42,194 nt of DNA from contig DASXOZ010000039.1 of the NCBI GenBank assembly GCA_036493895.1, forward strand, positions 1 through 42,194, read 5' to 3'. The translations under genes were made by a program, and so were the position numbers. Source of the stretch: Candidatus Binatia bacterium. GTDB lineage: Bacteria; Desulfobacterota; Binatia; UBA1149; CAITLU01. A model generated the notes under the pieces. That model saw only the letters and a program-made list of their open reading frames with translations, had not been told where the DNA came from and did not search any database. Below are positions 22,972-31,386 of the stretch, one piece after another; position 1 is the first letter of the stretch; every line of letters begins with the position of its first letter.

Positions 22972-24120
22972 ATGCCTGCCGCGCAAATCCACGGCAGCTG
23001 CGACCCGCGCTTCGAACGCGTGCGCGAGGCCTTCGCGGGAAATTTCGCCCAACACGGCGAGATCGGCGCTTCGCTGGCGGTCATTGCCGGCGGGCGCACC
23101 GTCGTCGATCTGTGGGGCGGGCATGCCGACGCTGCGCGAACGCGTGCGTGGGAGCGCGACACGCTCGTCAATGTGTTTTCGGTGGGCAAGGGCGTGCTCG
23201 CGCTGGCGATGCTGATGCTCGTCGATCGCGGCCTGGTCGATCTCGATGCTCCGGTATGCCGTTACTGGCCGGAATTTGCGGCGGCCGGAAAGGAAGCGAT
23301 CACCGTGCGCCAGCTGCTCGCCCACCAGGCGGGCCTGCCGGCTGTGCGCGAAGTTCTGCCCGACGGCGCGATGTACGACTGGGAACGCATGACGTCGGCA
23401 CTCGCCGCGCAGTCTCCGTGGTGGAGGCCGGGGACGCGCCACGGCTACCACGTCAACACGTTCGGATTTCTCGTCGGCGAAGTCGTGCGGCGCACCAGCG
23501 GCTTGAAGCCCGGAGCTTTCATTCGCAATGAGATCGCGGCCCCTCTCGATGCCGATTTCGTGATCGGCGTTGCGCCCCGGGACGATGCAAGGGTGGCCGA
23601 GTTCGTCTGGCTTGCGGAGCTTGCCACGGTGCCCGAGGTCGATCGCACGCGCATCCGCGACGAAGAGCTGATGCAGCTGCATACCTATTTCAATCCGCGG
23701 GGCGCCTCCGGTCACGGCACCGTCAACGACACGCAGTGGCGCCGCGCCGACTATCCGTCGACCAACGGCCATGCCACCGCGCTCGGCATCGCCAGGATCT
23801 ACGGCGTCGTCGCCGCGGGAGGTCGCGCAGGCATGGTGTCGCGCGAGGCGCTCGACGAAGGCGCGCGTGAGCACTCGGTCGGAATCGATGCGGTGCTCGG
23901 ACGTCCGTCGCGATTCGGGCTCGGTTTCCAGCTTGCGCCGCTCGACAAGCCGATCGGGCCGAATCCGGGGGTCGTGCTGCACTTCGGCGCCGGCGGTGCC
24001 CTCGGTTTTGCCGATTCCGTTGCCGGTGTCGCGTTCGGCTATGCGATGAACCGGATGGGGCCGCGCTACCACAACCCGACCAACCGCAACCTGATCGGGG
24101 CTCTGTACGAGTGTCTGTAG
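22972..24120 (+). CDS. Serine hydrolase, beta-lactamase family (EstB-like)
   Basis: A 382-residue class C beta-lactamase-fold protein (PF00144). The SxxK nucleophile motif is Ser70-Val-Gly-Lys73 in TLVNVFSVGKGVLALAMLMLVDRG; a second motif is PGTRHGYHVNTFG with Tyr159 as the likely base; HFGAGGALGFADSVAGVAFGYAMNRMG near the end is the third. These resemble the esterase branch (EstB, LACTB) more than true beta-lactamases, and no signal peptide is seen, so the enzyme is probably a cytosolic esterase/lactonase. Its ATG lies 6 bp after the Coq4-like stop, implying one operon. The end overlaps none; a small secreted-protein gene begins 42 bp later. Confidence 0.87.
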   Translation: MPAAQIHGSCDPRFERVREAFAGNFAQHGEIGASLAVIAGGRTVVDLWGGHADAARTRAWERDTLVNVFSVGKGVLALAMLMLVDRGLVDLDAPVCRYWPEFAAAGKEAITVRQLLAHQAGLPAVREVLPDGAMYDWERMTSALAAQSPWWRPGTRHGYHVNTFGFLVGEVVRRTSGLKPGAFIRNEIAAPLDADFVIGVAPRDDARVAEFVWLAELATVPEVDRTRIRDEELMQLHTYFNPRGASGHGTVNDTQWRRADYPSTNGHATALGIARIYGVVAAGGRAGMVSREALDEGAREHSVGIDAVLGRPSRFGLGFQLAPLDKPIGPNPGVVLHFGAGGALGFADSVAGVAFGYAMNRMGPRYHNPTNRNLIGALYECL

Positions 24121-24161
24121 CCATTGCCGGATGCTCGCGGCGGGCCTATCCTCGAAGCGGC

Positions 24162-24566
24162 ATGAAGAAGGCAAGCGGGCTGTCCGGCTGGATCGCGATG
24201 GGCGCCGTTCTGGTGCTTTGCGCCGTCGCCGGCGCAGACATCGCGACGACTGGCATTTCCGGCGTCGTCGTCAACACCACCTGTGCCGGCCCCTGCGCGG
24301 TGCCGCCTCCGCCGCCACCGTTGTTTACGGGTGACGGGCTCACGGTCGTGATCCGCAGCCTGCCCGACCATGCGCTGGTGGCCAGGCTGCACCCGACCGA
24401 CGGACATTTCGGCATCGAGACGCCGCCTGGTCTCTACAAGGTGCGTGCTTTCGTCGGCGATCCGAGAATGCCGACGTGCTGGGCCGGCTCCCGCCGCCGG
24501 GTCCTCGTCGAGGACGGCGCGGTGAGCCACGTGCGGTTGAAGGTCGCCAACCTTTGCATCCTGTGA
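24162..24566 (+). CDS. Small exported protein with carboxypeptidase-regulatory-like domain
   Basis: A 134-residue hypothetical protein. The N-terminus (KKASGLSGWIAMGAVLVLCAVAGADIA) is a signal peptide or anchor. After a proline run (PPPPPP) the sequence GLTVVIRSLPDHALVARLHPTDGHFGIETPPGLYKVRAFVGD has the pattern of small beta-sandwich domains of the carboxypeptidase regulatory/Ig-like type (a G-x-F-x-I-x-x-P-P-G-x-Y-x-V core). Four cysteines could form disulfides outside the cytoplasm. No function is assigned. ATG 24162 follows AAGCGG weakly. Confidence 0.55.
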   Translation: MKKASGLSGWIAMGAVLVLCAVAGADIATTGISGVVVNTTCAGPCAVPPPPPPLFTGDGLTVVIRSLPDHALVARLHPTDGHFGIETPPGLYKVRAFVGDPRMPTCWAGSRRRVLVEDGAVSHVRLKVANLCIL

Positions 24567-24620
24567 CGGGATCCCGATGTTGGAGGTGACGCGTCGTAGA
24601 TCTACTCGGCTACGGCCAAC

Positions 24621-25043
24621 ATGGCACAAATGAAATCCAGAACTTGGAACCGCTGGGATCCAGTTATCGTCCTTGTGTGGACGATCTGGGCGCTGGCATG
24701 GTTGCGTGCTGGACTGGACAGTTCCCCTTATCAAATCGAGGGCCAATTGGTTGCTCTTCTTGTTCTGGAGGTTTCGGGATTTCCCATCGGTCTCATCGTT
24801 CCGTTAGCTATCGGTGGGGTTCTGGCCGCGCTGCGTGTTCCCGAGCCGACTGCTCTCGGAGACAACGGACGCTTTGTCATCGTTTGGGCCGTCGCTGCCA
24901 TTGCAGGCCTCGTGCAGTGGCTGTCATGGCCACGTATCTGGCGTGGTGCATTTCCGAGGAAATCGGGCCGTAGATTAAAAAATGACAAGACGTTTGGCGA
25001 TCACCCTGCCGTAGAGGGAAATACGAGATCGCGCTCCAGCTGA
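24621..25043 (+). CDS. Hypothetical membrane protein with atypical composition
   Basis: A 140-residue protein with three hydrophobic stretches (about 14-30, 42-70 and 84-100) and a basic tail. I recognise no family. The codons stand out: ATT/GTT/CTT/CAA/TTG endings are frequent, while neighbours use almost only G/C-ending codons. This suggests recent acquisition or a non-coding remnant. The start has no clear Shine-Dalgarno; a second in-frame ATG lies at 24630. A strong bidirectional terminator follows. It may not be expressed. Confidence 0.45.
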   Translation: MAQMKSRTWNRWDPVIVLVWTIWALAWLRAGLDSSPYQIEGQLVALLVLEVSGFPIGLIVPLAIGGVLAALRVPEPTALGDNGRFVIVWAVAAIAGLVQWLSWPRIWRGAFPRKSGRRLKNDKTFGDHPAVEGNTRSRSS

Positions 25044-25072
25044 GGTTTCCCTCTCAGGTTCCAAGCAAAACG

Positions 25073-25110
25073 ACAACGGCCCCGCGACGCAGCGTCGCGG
25101 GGCCGTTTGT
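25073..25110. terminator. Bidirectional Rho-independent terminator
   Basis: CGGCCCCGCGACG (25077-25089) pairs perfectly with CGTCGCGGGGCCG (25093-25105) around a 3-nt loop, and the stem extends through flanking ACAA/TTTGT. T-rich sequence lies on both sides (GTTTGTC on plus; TTGTCGTTTT on minus). It lies between the gene ending at 25043 and tpx ending at 25133, and would stop both. Confidence 0.85.
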
Positions 25111-25132
25111 CATTGGCGAAGCTTCGCCCCGG

Positions 25133-25639
25133 TCAGTGCTTCAGCGCCGCAAGCGCCGCATCGTAGTTCGGCTCGTGCGCGATGTCGTCGACCAGTTCGC
25201 TGTAGGTGACCTTGTCGTGCTCGTCGACGACGAAGACGGCGCGCGCCGTGGCGCCCATCAGGGGGCCGTCGGCGATCGCGACGCCCCAGCGCTTGCCGAA
25301 GTCGCGGTCGCGGATGTCGCTGCCGGACTTTACGCGGTCGAGCCCTTCGGTCGTGCAGAAGCGCTTGGCGGCAAACGGCGTGTCGACGCTGGCGACGACG
25401 ACGACGACGTTCTCACCGAGCGACGACGCCTGCTCGTTGAATTTGCGCGTCTCGATCTGGCACACCGGCGTATCCAGGCTCGGCAGCGTCACGATGACTT
25501 TTTTCTTTCCGGCAAGGCTCTGTTTCGTGATCGGCGCCATGTCGGAGCCGGTCAGGTTGAAGTCGGGCGCGGTGTCGCCGACTTTCGGCAGGTTTCCGGC
25601 CAGGGTGACGGGGTTTCCGCGAAGGGTGGTTTTCGACAT
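25133..25639 (-). CDS. tpx: Thiol peroxidase
   Basis: A 168-residue atypical 2-Cys peroxiredoxin of standard Tpx length. The peroxidatic cysteine is in TLPSLDTPVCQIETRKFN (residue 60); the resolving cysteine is in RFCTTEG (about residue 94). GNPVTLAGNLPKVGDTAPDF is the characteristic Tpx N-terminus. It reduces H2O2 and alkyl peroxides using thioredoxin. ATG 25639 has a purine-rich Shine-Dalgarno (AGGAGAGGAGCC) upstream. It is a single-gene unit with its own terminator. Confidence 0.95.
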   Translation of the reverse strand: MSKTTLRGNPVTLAGNLPKVGDTAPDFNLTGSDMAPITKQSLAGKKKVIVTLPSLDTPVCQIETRKFNEQASSLGENVVVVVASVDTPFAAKRFCTTEGLDRVKSGSDIRDRDFGKRWGVAIADGPLMGATARAVFVVDEHDKVTYSELVDDIAHEPNYDAALAALKH

Positions 25640-25899
25640 ATCGGCTCCTCTCCTCTGGGGCTCGTGAGGGTGGCAAGCGGGGTGTTTCGACTGCGGCGCC
25701 AGTTAGCGGGGGCGGGGCGAGAGCGCAACGCACCCGATTCATTCCATGCCTGTCGTCGCCGGCGCCGCCCGGCCTGGCCGTTCCTCTTGCGGAAATCTTC
25801 GCCGATCTCGAGGCGGCGCGCTGAAGAGCCGCGCCCATCGGACGACGTCGGCGGCTTCTCTCATCCAGATCGCGAACGGAAAGCGACGCGAGGGCGCCG

Positions 25900-27516
25900 C
25901 TAGTCGCGCTGCTGGCGCCTCCACCTCTCGACGGTCTGCTCGACGAACCCCTGCGGAGTGGTTTCCTGCCTCCACGCGGCGGCGAACTTGGCCGAGCCGC
26001 TGCGGGGCCGGAACTCTTCGGCAAGATTGTCCATCGTCAGGCGCACGGGCACGTTGACGCCTTCGCCGACGACGATCGCTTCCTGGGTTCGAAGCGCCGG
26101 AAGAGCATTGATGAGGCCGCCCGAGCTGTCGGGCAGCGTCTTGGCGACGAACTCCTGGTCGGGGAAATTGCTCATGCGAAGCGCGAACAGCGTGTTGCAC
26201 TGCGACAGCACTTCCGGCGAGATTTCCGACGGCCGCTGCGTGATCAGGCACAGCGCGACGCCGTACTTGCGCCCTTCCTTGGCGATTCGCGCGAGCGCCT
26301 TGCGCGCCGACGGAAACGCGGCCTCGCCCTTCGGCACGTAGCGGTGCGCTTCCTCGCAGACGAGCAACACCGGCACGGCCTTGTTGCGCTCGGACCACAG
26401 CGTGAAGTCGAAGATCATGCGGCTGATCATCGAGACCAGGACCTCGACGATCTCGGAAGGAACTCCCGAGAGATCGACGAGCGTGATCGGCTTTCCTCCG
26501 ACCGGAATGCGCAGCAGTCGGCCGATGATCTTGGCCATGTTGTCGGAGATGAACATGCCCGAGAACATGAAGCTGTAGCGAGAGTCGGCCGTCAGCGTCT
26601 CGATGCGGTCCTTGATGCGCATGTACGGCGCGCTGGTCTCGGGTTTGTCGAGGCGTCCCATCTGGCGATCGAGGTACTGCAGCAGCGTCGCCATGCGGTA
26701 CGGCACCGGTGTGTCCACGGTGATGTAGCTCGTGTCGCGGCCTTCGCCGACGTAGCGCCGCTTGGCCTCGAGGATGCCGCCCTTGAGAATGCCGACCTCG
26801 GTCTCCTGCTGCATGCCGTCGCGACCGACCAGCAGCTCGACGGTCTCCTCGAAATTGAGCAGCCAGTACGGCAGTTCCATGTTCTGCGGCGAGACGATCT
26901 CGGCCCTCTCGCCGAAGGCCTGGCGATATTCGTTGTGCGGATCGAGCAGCACGACGTGGCCGCTGGTGTTCTGGTCGAGGATCGCGCGCAGCAGCAGCGC
27001 TGCCGTGCACGACTTGCCGGACCCCGACGTGCCGAGCACCGCGAAGTGTTTGCCGACGAGGTGGTCGGTGGTGACGAACGCCGGCAGCGTGCGATCCTGG
27101 TGAATGGCGCCGACGCGGACGTTGGAGGCGGCCGGCCTTGCGTAGACGCGCTCGAGGTCCGCGCGCGTCGCGGTAAAGACCTCGGAGCCGAGGCCCGGGT
27201 AGACGGAGACGCCGCGCTGGAAGCCGCCTTCGGTTCCCGTGGCGACGTCCTTCATCGCTTCGCCGAGAAGATCCAGTTCGAAGAAGTGCTTCTCGTCGGC
27301 CACCGGCGGGAAGGACGGATTTTCGGTGCGCAGGCTGGAAATCATGCCGAAGACGGTCGAGTGCCCCGTCTCGATGCGGGCGATGGCGCCGACCTGCACC
27401 GCCGAGCGTGCGACGCCCATGCTGTTGCCGTCGCTCGACGTGTAGACGAGCAGCGCAGAAACGCGGGATCCCGCCACCGAAATGACGTGACCGATCTTGG
27501 TCGAACTTTCGCTCAC
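25900..27516 (-). CDS. HerA-type ATPase/helicase (DUF87, COG0433)
   Basis: A 538-residue FtsK/HerA-superfamily ATPase. An N-terminal HAS-barrel (about 5-130: IGHVISVAGSRVSALL) precedes Walker A GTSGSGKS (162-169), VVLLDPHNEY (strand 2) and Walker B VLLVCEEAHRYVP (about 382-392). SARKALARIAKEGRKYGVALCLITQRPSEISPEVLSQCNTLFALRMSN contains the sensor and arginine-finger region. HerA hexamers translocate DNA, in archaea with the nuclease NurA for end resection; standalone bacterial homologues are common and some belong to defence systems. No nuclease, SIR2 or other partner is adjacent, so function is open. The upstream gene on the same strand is a TPR-like lipoprotein. Confidence 0.85.
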   Translation of the reverse strand: MSESSTKIGHVISVAGSRVSALLVYTSSDGNSMGVARSAVQVGAIARIETGHSTVFGMISSLRTENPSFPPVADEKHFFELDLLGEAMKDVATGTEGGFQRGVSVYPGLGSEVFTATRADLERVYARPAASNVRVGAIHQDRTLPAFVTTDHLVGKHFAVLGTSGSGKSCTAALLLRAILDQNTSGHVVLLDPHNEYRQAFGERAEIVSPQNMELPYWLLNFEETVELLVGRDGMQQETEVGILKGGILEAKRRYVGEGRDTSYITVDTPVPYRMATLLQYLDRQMGRLDKPETSAPYMRIKDRIETLTADSRYSFMFSGMFISDNMAKIIGRLLRIPVGGKPITLVDLSGVPSEIVEVLVSMISRMIFDFTLWSERNKAVPVLLVCEEAHRYVPKGEAAFPSARKALARIAKEGRKYGVALCLITQRPSEISPEVLSQCNTLFALRMSNFPDQEFVAKTLPDSSGGLINALPALRTQEAIVVGEGVNVPVRLTMDNLAEEFRPRSGSAKFAAAWRQETTPQGFVEQTVERWRRQQRD

Positions 27517-27534
27517 GAGTCTCCTCTCCCTTGG

Positions 27535-27583
27535 GCCTTGCGGCCGACCCCCCGTCGCCCGACGGCAGCGCTGCCCGCAAGGC
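27535..27583 (-). promoter_or_regulatory. Branched secondary structure in the HerA-type gene leader
   Basis: GCCTTGCGG (27535-27543) pairs with CCGCAAGGC (27575-27583); inside lies a CCGTCG-CC-CGACGG hairpin (27551-27564) and the self-complementary CAGCGCTG. The set forms a branched structure 19 bases upstream of the HerA start, between two genes on the same strand. Processing, attenuation or termination are possible. Confidence 0.4.
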
Positions 27584-27637
27584 TCCTCCCTTGCCTCGCT
27601 GGATTTCCCGATCGCGCTTCGCGCTACGCGGCCCCGC

Positions 27638-29263
27638 TCAGAATGCCGGTGCGACGGTGCTTTGTTTAGCCCAGATCGCCTTGGCCTGCATCTCCATTCG
27701 CTCGGAAGCGTCGATCTCGTCTTTCAGCAGATATGCAAACGAAATCGTCCGAAGGGCCCACGCATAGTCCGGCGAAGTGTCGCCTCGGGCAGCAATGATC
27801 GCGTCGAGGTAATTGCCGGCCGCTGCTTCGGCATTGTCGACGTCGTTCATCTCCCGGTAGGTTTTGGCCAGCGACAGCAAGGTATCCAGACGCAACGAGT
27901 CGTAGGCATCGAGCGTGGCCGAGGCCACCTCGGTAGCCGTGTGTCCGAGAGTCACGGCCTCCGGGAACCGCTTGGACGAACGAAGCAGCTCGACCAGGCT
28001 CTCGAGGGCGGCCAGGTAGTCCTGGCAGCGATAGCGTCGCTCGGAAAGAGGAAGCGTCGGCCATGCCGCGGTGTAGGCGTCGACGACACCGCGAAGCTCA
28101 CGCTCGGCAGCATCGCTTTCGCGCTTCTTCAGCGCGACGAAGGCCACCGCGTGGCGTGCGGCCGCGATGTCGAGCGCGTCTCCTCCGCGGGCTTCGAGCG
28201 CATCGAGCGCGCTCTGCGCCGAAGCTCCCGCTTCGGTGTCGCCGGCCCACAGCTGCTGTTCATAGGCAGCTGCGTCGGCCGCCGATTCGGGCTTGCCGAG
28301 CTTGAACAGCAGCTCGGGCTGATCCTCGAGACCGCACGGTGCCGCGAACACGAGATGACCGGCACGAGGACGCAGGAACTCGGGGTCGAAAGGGCTCGGC
28401 TGCCCCGATACCAGCGCGTTCGTATAGTCGGTGAAAGCCTGGTCGCGAGAGTTCTTCCAGACGTCGAGGCCGCGAGCGTAAAGAGGACCGGCAAGGTCGT
28501 ATTTGCCCTGGCGCGCGTAGAAGCGGGCCGCATCGCAGAACGCGACCGAAAGGCGGATGTCGAACGAACCGAAGCGCGACTGGATGTCGGCAATTTCGGC
28601 GAGCACGAGAGGTTCCGCCTTCCCGTACTGGCCGCGCGCGACGAGGATTCGAACGAGCCCCTGGCGCTCGATCTCGCAGTCTCCGTGCGCGGCAAGATCG
28701 GGGTCTTCGAGGCACAGGCGGCGCGCCTCCTCCAGATGCTGCCTGGCGCTGTCGTCGCGGCCGGCGTTTTCGTAGAGCTCGGCCATGTGGACGTGAATCA
28801 TCCGTTGCGTCAGCTGGCGCGGGGCGGCTTCGTTCTTCGTCTTCGACGATTGCTGCACGACGTCGGCGGCCGACGATGTCGCGGGCACCAAGGCCATTGT
28901 TCCGAGCGCGTCGGATTCGGCTTCGGGATAGCGCTGCTGGCGGATGCGCAGCTCGGCCCGCAGCAGCAGCAGCTCGGGCGTCTGCGGAGTCTGGTGGATC
29001 ACGTTGCGCGAGGGATCGTCGGGCGGCTTGGTGCCGGGCGGCGGCGCCAGCGCCTTCTTCAGCAGCTCTTCGGCGCTGTCCAGGTTTCCGGCGCCAAGGG
29101 CCGAGCGCACCATCTCGACGCCCGCGGCGCCGACCGGCTCTGCTTTGGCGTCGTCGCCGTGCGAGGTGGAGGCAGGGTTGCCGCGCATCTGGCCGAGCGC
29201 GGCGCAGCCGCCAAACGCTGCCAGGGCAACCAGCGCCAGCGCAGCGCCGGTGCATCGCCGCAT
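27638..29263 (-). CDS. Lipoprotein with TPR-like helical repeats
   Basis: A 541-residue protein. From ATG 29263 the N-terminus is MRRCTGAALALVALAAFGGC, a lipoprotein signal with the likely lipidated Cys20 (FGGC is an imperfect lipobox). The body is all-helical with TPR/Sel1-like periodicity: ELYENAGRDDSARQHLEEARRLC, FYARQGKYDLAGPLYARGLDVW, LAKTYREMNDVDNAEAAAGNYLDAI, and others spaced by about 35-40 residues. TPRs are protein-interaction scaffolds; an outer-membrane or periplasmic assembly role is plausible. An upstream extension to 29386 is rejected because it would bury the lipoprotein signal. It is divergent from the glycosyltransferase gene and upstream of the HerA-type gene. Confidence 0.72.
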   Translation of the reverse strand: MRRCTGAALALVALAAFGGCAALGQMRGNPASTSHGDDAKAEPVGAAGVEMVRSALGAGNLDSAEELLKKALAPPPGTKPPDDPSRNVIHQTPQTPELLLLRAELRIRQQRYPEAESDALGTMALVPATSSAADVVQQSSKTKNEAAPRQLTQRMIHVHMAELYENAGRDDSARQHLEEARRLCLEDPDLAAHGDCEIERQGLVRILVARGQYGKAEPLVLAEIADIQSRFGSFDIRLSVAFCDAARFYARQGKYDLAGPLYARGLDVWKNSRDQAFTDYTNALVSGQPSPFDPEFLRPRAGHLVFAAPCGLEDQPELLFKLGKPESAADAAAYEQQLWAGDTEAGASAQSALDALEARGGDALDIAAARHAVAFVALKKRESDAAERELRGVVDAYTAAWPTLPLSERRYRCQDYLAALESLVELLRSSKRFPEAVTLGHTATEVASATLDAYDSLRLDTLLSLAKTYREMNDVDNAEAAAGNYLDAIIAARGDTSPDYAWALRTISFAYLLKDEIDASERMEMQAKAIWAKQSTVAPAF

Positions 29264-29475
29264 CGGGCCGGTCGTGCTGCGGCTGTCCGCAGGTGGTTTC
29301 CTCGAGCCTTTCACGGTTTGCGCGATCGCCCCGGGCCCACCCGTGTGCGTCCGGGCAGTTTGGACCGGACAAAGCCGCGTTCGCAACGTGAACCGTGACG
29401 AGGTGCGGCGGACGCGGCGGGTACCTGCGCGCAGCAGGCGTGGCGTTGCAAGCGCTGCTTCGCTAGTTGGCAGGC

Positions 29476-30549
29476 ATGCAGGAGGGCCTGGCCGGTGCGG
29501 GCGCGGCCACTGGCGCGCCCCGGCACATACTCATCGTGCGGCTCGGCGCGATCGGCGACTGCCTTCGCGTGCTGCCTTCCGTGGCGCTCCTTCGCCGGGC
29601 CTTCCCGGCGGCTGAGATAGGGTGGGTCGTTAGCGATACCGCGGCTCCGGTCCTCGAGGGGAACCCGCTTCTCGACCGGGTCCACATCGTCCGTCGCCGT
29701 GCGCTCAAGGCCGGCGCCTGGTCCGCGTGGAAAGAACTTCGCCGCGCGGGCGGCGAGCTTGCCGCTTCCGGCTACGACGTCGCGATCGACTTCCATACGC
29801 GCCTGAGAAGCGGCTATCTCGTCCGGGCCAGCGCCGCGCCGCTGAGGATCGGGCTCGGGCTGCGCTCCGGGACGGAAGCGAACTTCCTCTTTACCAATTG
29901 CCACGTAAGCCTCGACGATAAATACGAAAATCGTGTCGTTCGATTCATGAGGCTGCTGCATCCTCTCGGTATCGAGCCCGACCTCGCCCCGCCGCTGGCA
30001 AACCTCGGTCTCTGGATCCCGCCTGAGATAGCGGAGGCGGCCTCGGCGACTTTTGACGAGGCAGGCCGCCCGGTCGTTGCAGTCTTTCCCGGCACCAGCG
30101 ATCACCGCGCCGGCGACCGCTGGCCCGCGGAGCGCTGGCAGCAGGTGGTTGCCGCTCTCGGCGAGCAGGGAGTCGGGTGCATGGTGCTGTGGGGGCCCGG
30201 CGAGATGGACATCGCCGCGGCAGTTGCTGCCGCTTCGCCGCGGGCCGTGCTGGCTCCGCCGACGAGCCTGGTCGAGATGATGGCACTCGTCGGCCGCTTC
30301 GGTCTCTACTTGGGCGCCAATACGGCGGCGCTGCACATGGCCTGGATGCAGCAGGTCCCGGCCGTCGTCCTGGCCGGGGGCAGGCCGTGGAGGACTGACC
30401 GGCCGCTTTCACCGGCGCGGTCGGTGATGCTGAGCGCCGGCGGCGTCGAGCCCTCGCGAAAGCTGAGGGGCAGTGCGGCGCGGGCCGCGGTCGAAGGCAT
30501 CCGGGTCGAGGAAGTGCTCGCCGCAGCACGCACCCTGCTGGCCGGCTGA
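29476..30549 (+). CDS. Glycosyltransferase family 9 (heptosyltransferase-like)
   Basis: A protein of 357 residues with the GT9 Rossmann-type halves: RHILIVRLGAIGDCLRVLPSVALLRRAFPAAEIGWVV (N-terminal) and VVAVFPGTSDHRAGDRWPAERWQQVVAAL, VLWGPGEMD, FGLYLGANTAALHMAWMQQVPAVVLAGG (C-terminal nucleotide-sugar site with the G-x-N-T-A-A-x-H-x-A motif, where family members usually have D-S-G-P-x-H). This group transfers heptose or related sugars to lipopolysaccharide core at the inner face of the membrane. A TTG nine bases upstream (29467) is an alternative start. The DUF4254 gene follows and is a frequent partner of glycosyltransferases. Confidence 0.87.
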   Translation: MQEGLAGAGAATGAPRHILIVRLGAIGDCLRVLPSVALLRRAFPAAEIGWVVSDTAAPVLEGNPLLDRVHIVRRRALKAGAWSAWKELRRAGGELAASGYDVAIDFHTRLRSGYLVRASAAPLRIGLGLRSGTEANFLFTNCHVSLDDKYENRVVRFMRLLHPLGIEPDLAPPLANLGLWIPPEIAEAASATFDEAGRPVVAVFPGTSDHRAGDRWPAERWQQVVAALGEQGVGCMVLWGPGEMDIAAAVAAASPRAVLAPPTSLVEMMALVGRFGLYLGANTAALHMAWMQQVPAVVLAGGRPWRTDRPLSPARSVMLSAGGVEPSRKLRGSAARAAVEGIRVEEVLAAARTLLAG

Positions 30550-30630
30550 GCGTGTGCTGCGTCACGCGCCTGCCGCAGCAGACCGTGCGCTGGTCCGCCC
30601 GCCTTGCCTGAACTAGGTTCCGGCCCCGCG

Positions 30631-31311
30631 ATGGACCGTTCCCCCGACGAAATCGTCGCGCTCCACGACCGCCTGCTGCTGCGCTGGGAGGATGCCGAGA
30701 AGGACAGCGCGCAGGCCGGCGCCGACCTTGCCGCGATGATCCTGCCACCGGTCTTGTCGGACGAAGCACTGCTCGAAGAACGGATCGAAGTCGCGCATTT
30801 TGCGAACTTCGTGATCTGGCGCCTCGAGGACGAGGCCCGCCTTCGCGAGATCCCCGACAGCCGCGTCGCTGCGCTCAAGCGCGCGATCGATCCGTGGAAC
30901 CAGCGTCGCAACGACCTGATGGAAGCGATCGACGTGGTCTATCTCGCGCAGTTCTCGAACGTCGATGTCGCGGGCGCGCGTCTTCATTCGGAAAGCGCCG
31001 GCATGATCATCGATCGCCTGAGCATCCTTGCGCTGAAGATCCACAACCTCGAGAAGGTCGCCATCGATGCGGCCGCGGACGATGACATCGCGACGGTCGA
31101 GGAGAGCCGCCACCGCCGCGAGCTGCTGAGCCAGCAGCGCGCCGACCTCGGCGCCTGCCTGGCGGCGCTGCTCGACGATTTTGCGGCGGGACGCAGCTGC
31201 TTTCGCTGCTGGCGCCAGCTCAAGGCTTACAACGACGAGAGGCTGAACCGCGCGCTGCGGGCGGAGACCCGCGCGAAGGCTGCCCAGCCGGCGCAGGGGC
31301 AGCGCGGCTGA
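30631..31311 (+). CDS. DUF4254 protein
   Basis: A 226-residue helical protein. IEVAHFANFVIWRLEDEARLREIPDSRVAALKRAIDPWNQRRNDLMEAIDVVYL is the DUF4254 hallmark (an N-F-x-x-W-x-x-E-D-x-A-R core plus K-R-x-I-D-x-x-N-Q-x-R-N-D). SAGMIIDRLSILALKIHNLE and a Cys-x-x-Cys-containing helix follow, also common in this group. DUF4254 members are found next to GT9 and other glycosyltransferase genes in Bacteroidetes and Deltaproteobacteria, but no biochemical function is known to me. It lies 81 bp after the GT9 stop. A TTG at 30604 is an alternative start. Confidence 0.85.
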   Translation: MDRSPDEIVALHDRLLLRWEDAEKDSAQAGADLAAMILPPVLSDEALLEERIEVAHFANFVIWRLEDEARLREIPDSRVAALKRAIDPWNQRRNDLMEAIDVVYLAQFSNVDVAGARLHSESAGMIIDRLSILALKIHNLEKVAIDAAADDDIATVEESRHRRELLSQQRADLGACLAALLDDFAAGRSCFRCWRQLKAYNDERLNRALRAETRAKAAQPAQGQRG

Positions 31312-31386
31312 CGCCACGTGATCCGGCGCGTGAACCACCGTGTGAACCGCAGCGCGACTACAGCGCAACTACAGAAGGAGAAGACC

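Noticed and set aside
22972..24120. Antibiotic-resistance beta-lactamase
   Set aside because: The motif set (SVGK, GYHVN) and absence of a signal peptide fit the esterase branch better than a periplasmic beta-lactamase.
25900..27516. HerA-based anti-phage system
   Set aside because: No SIR2, DUF4297, nuclease or other effector is next to it; the neighbours are a thiol peroxidase and a lipoprotein.
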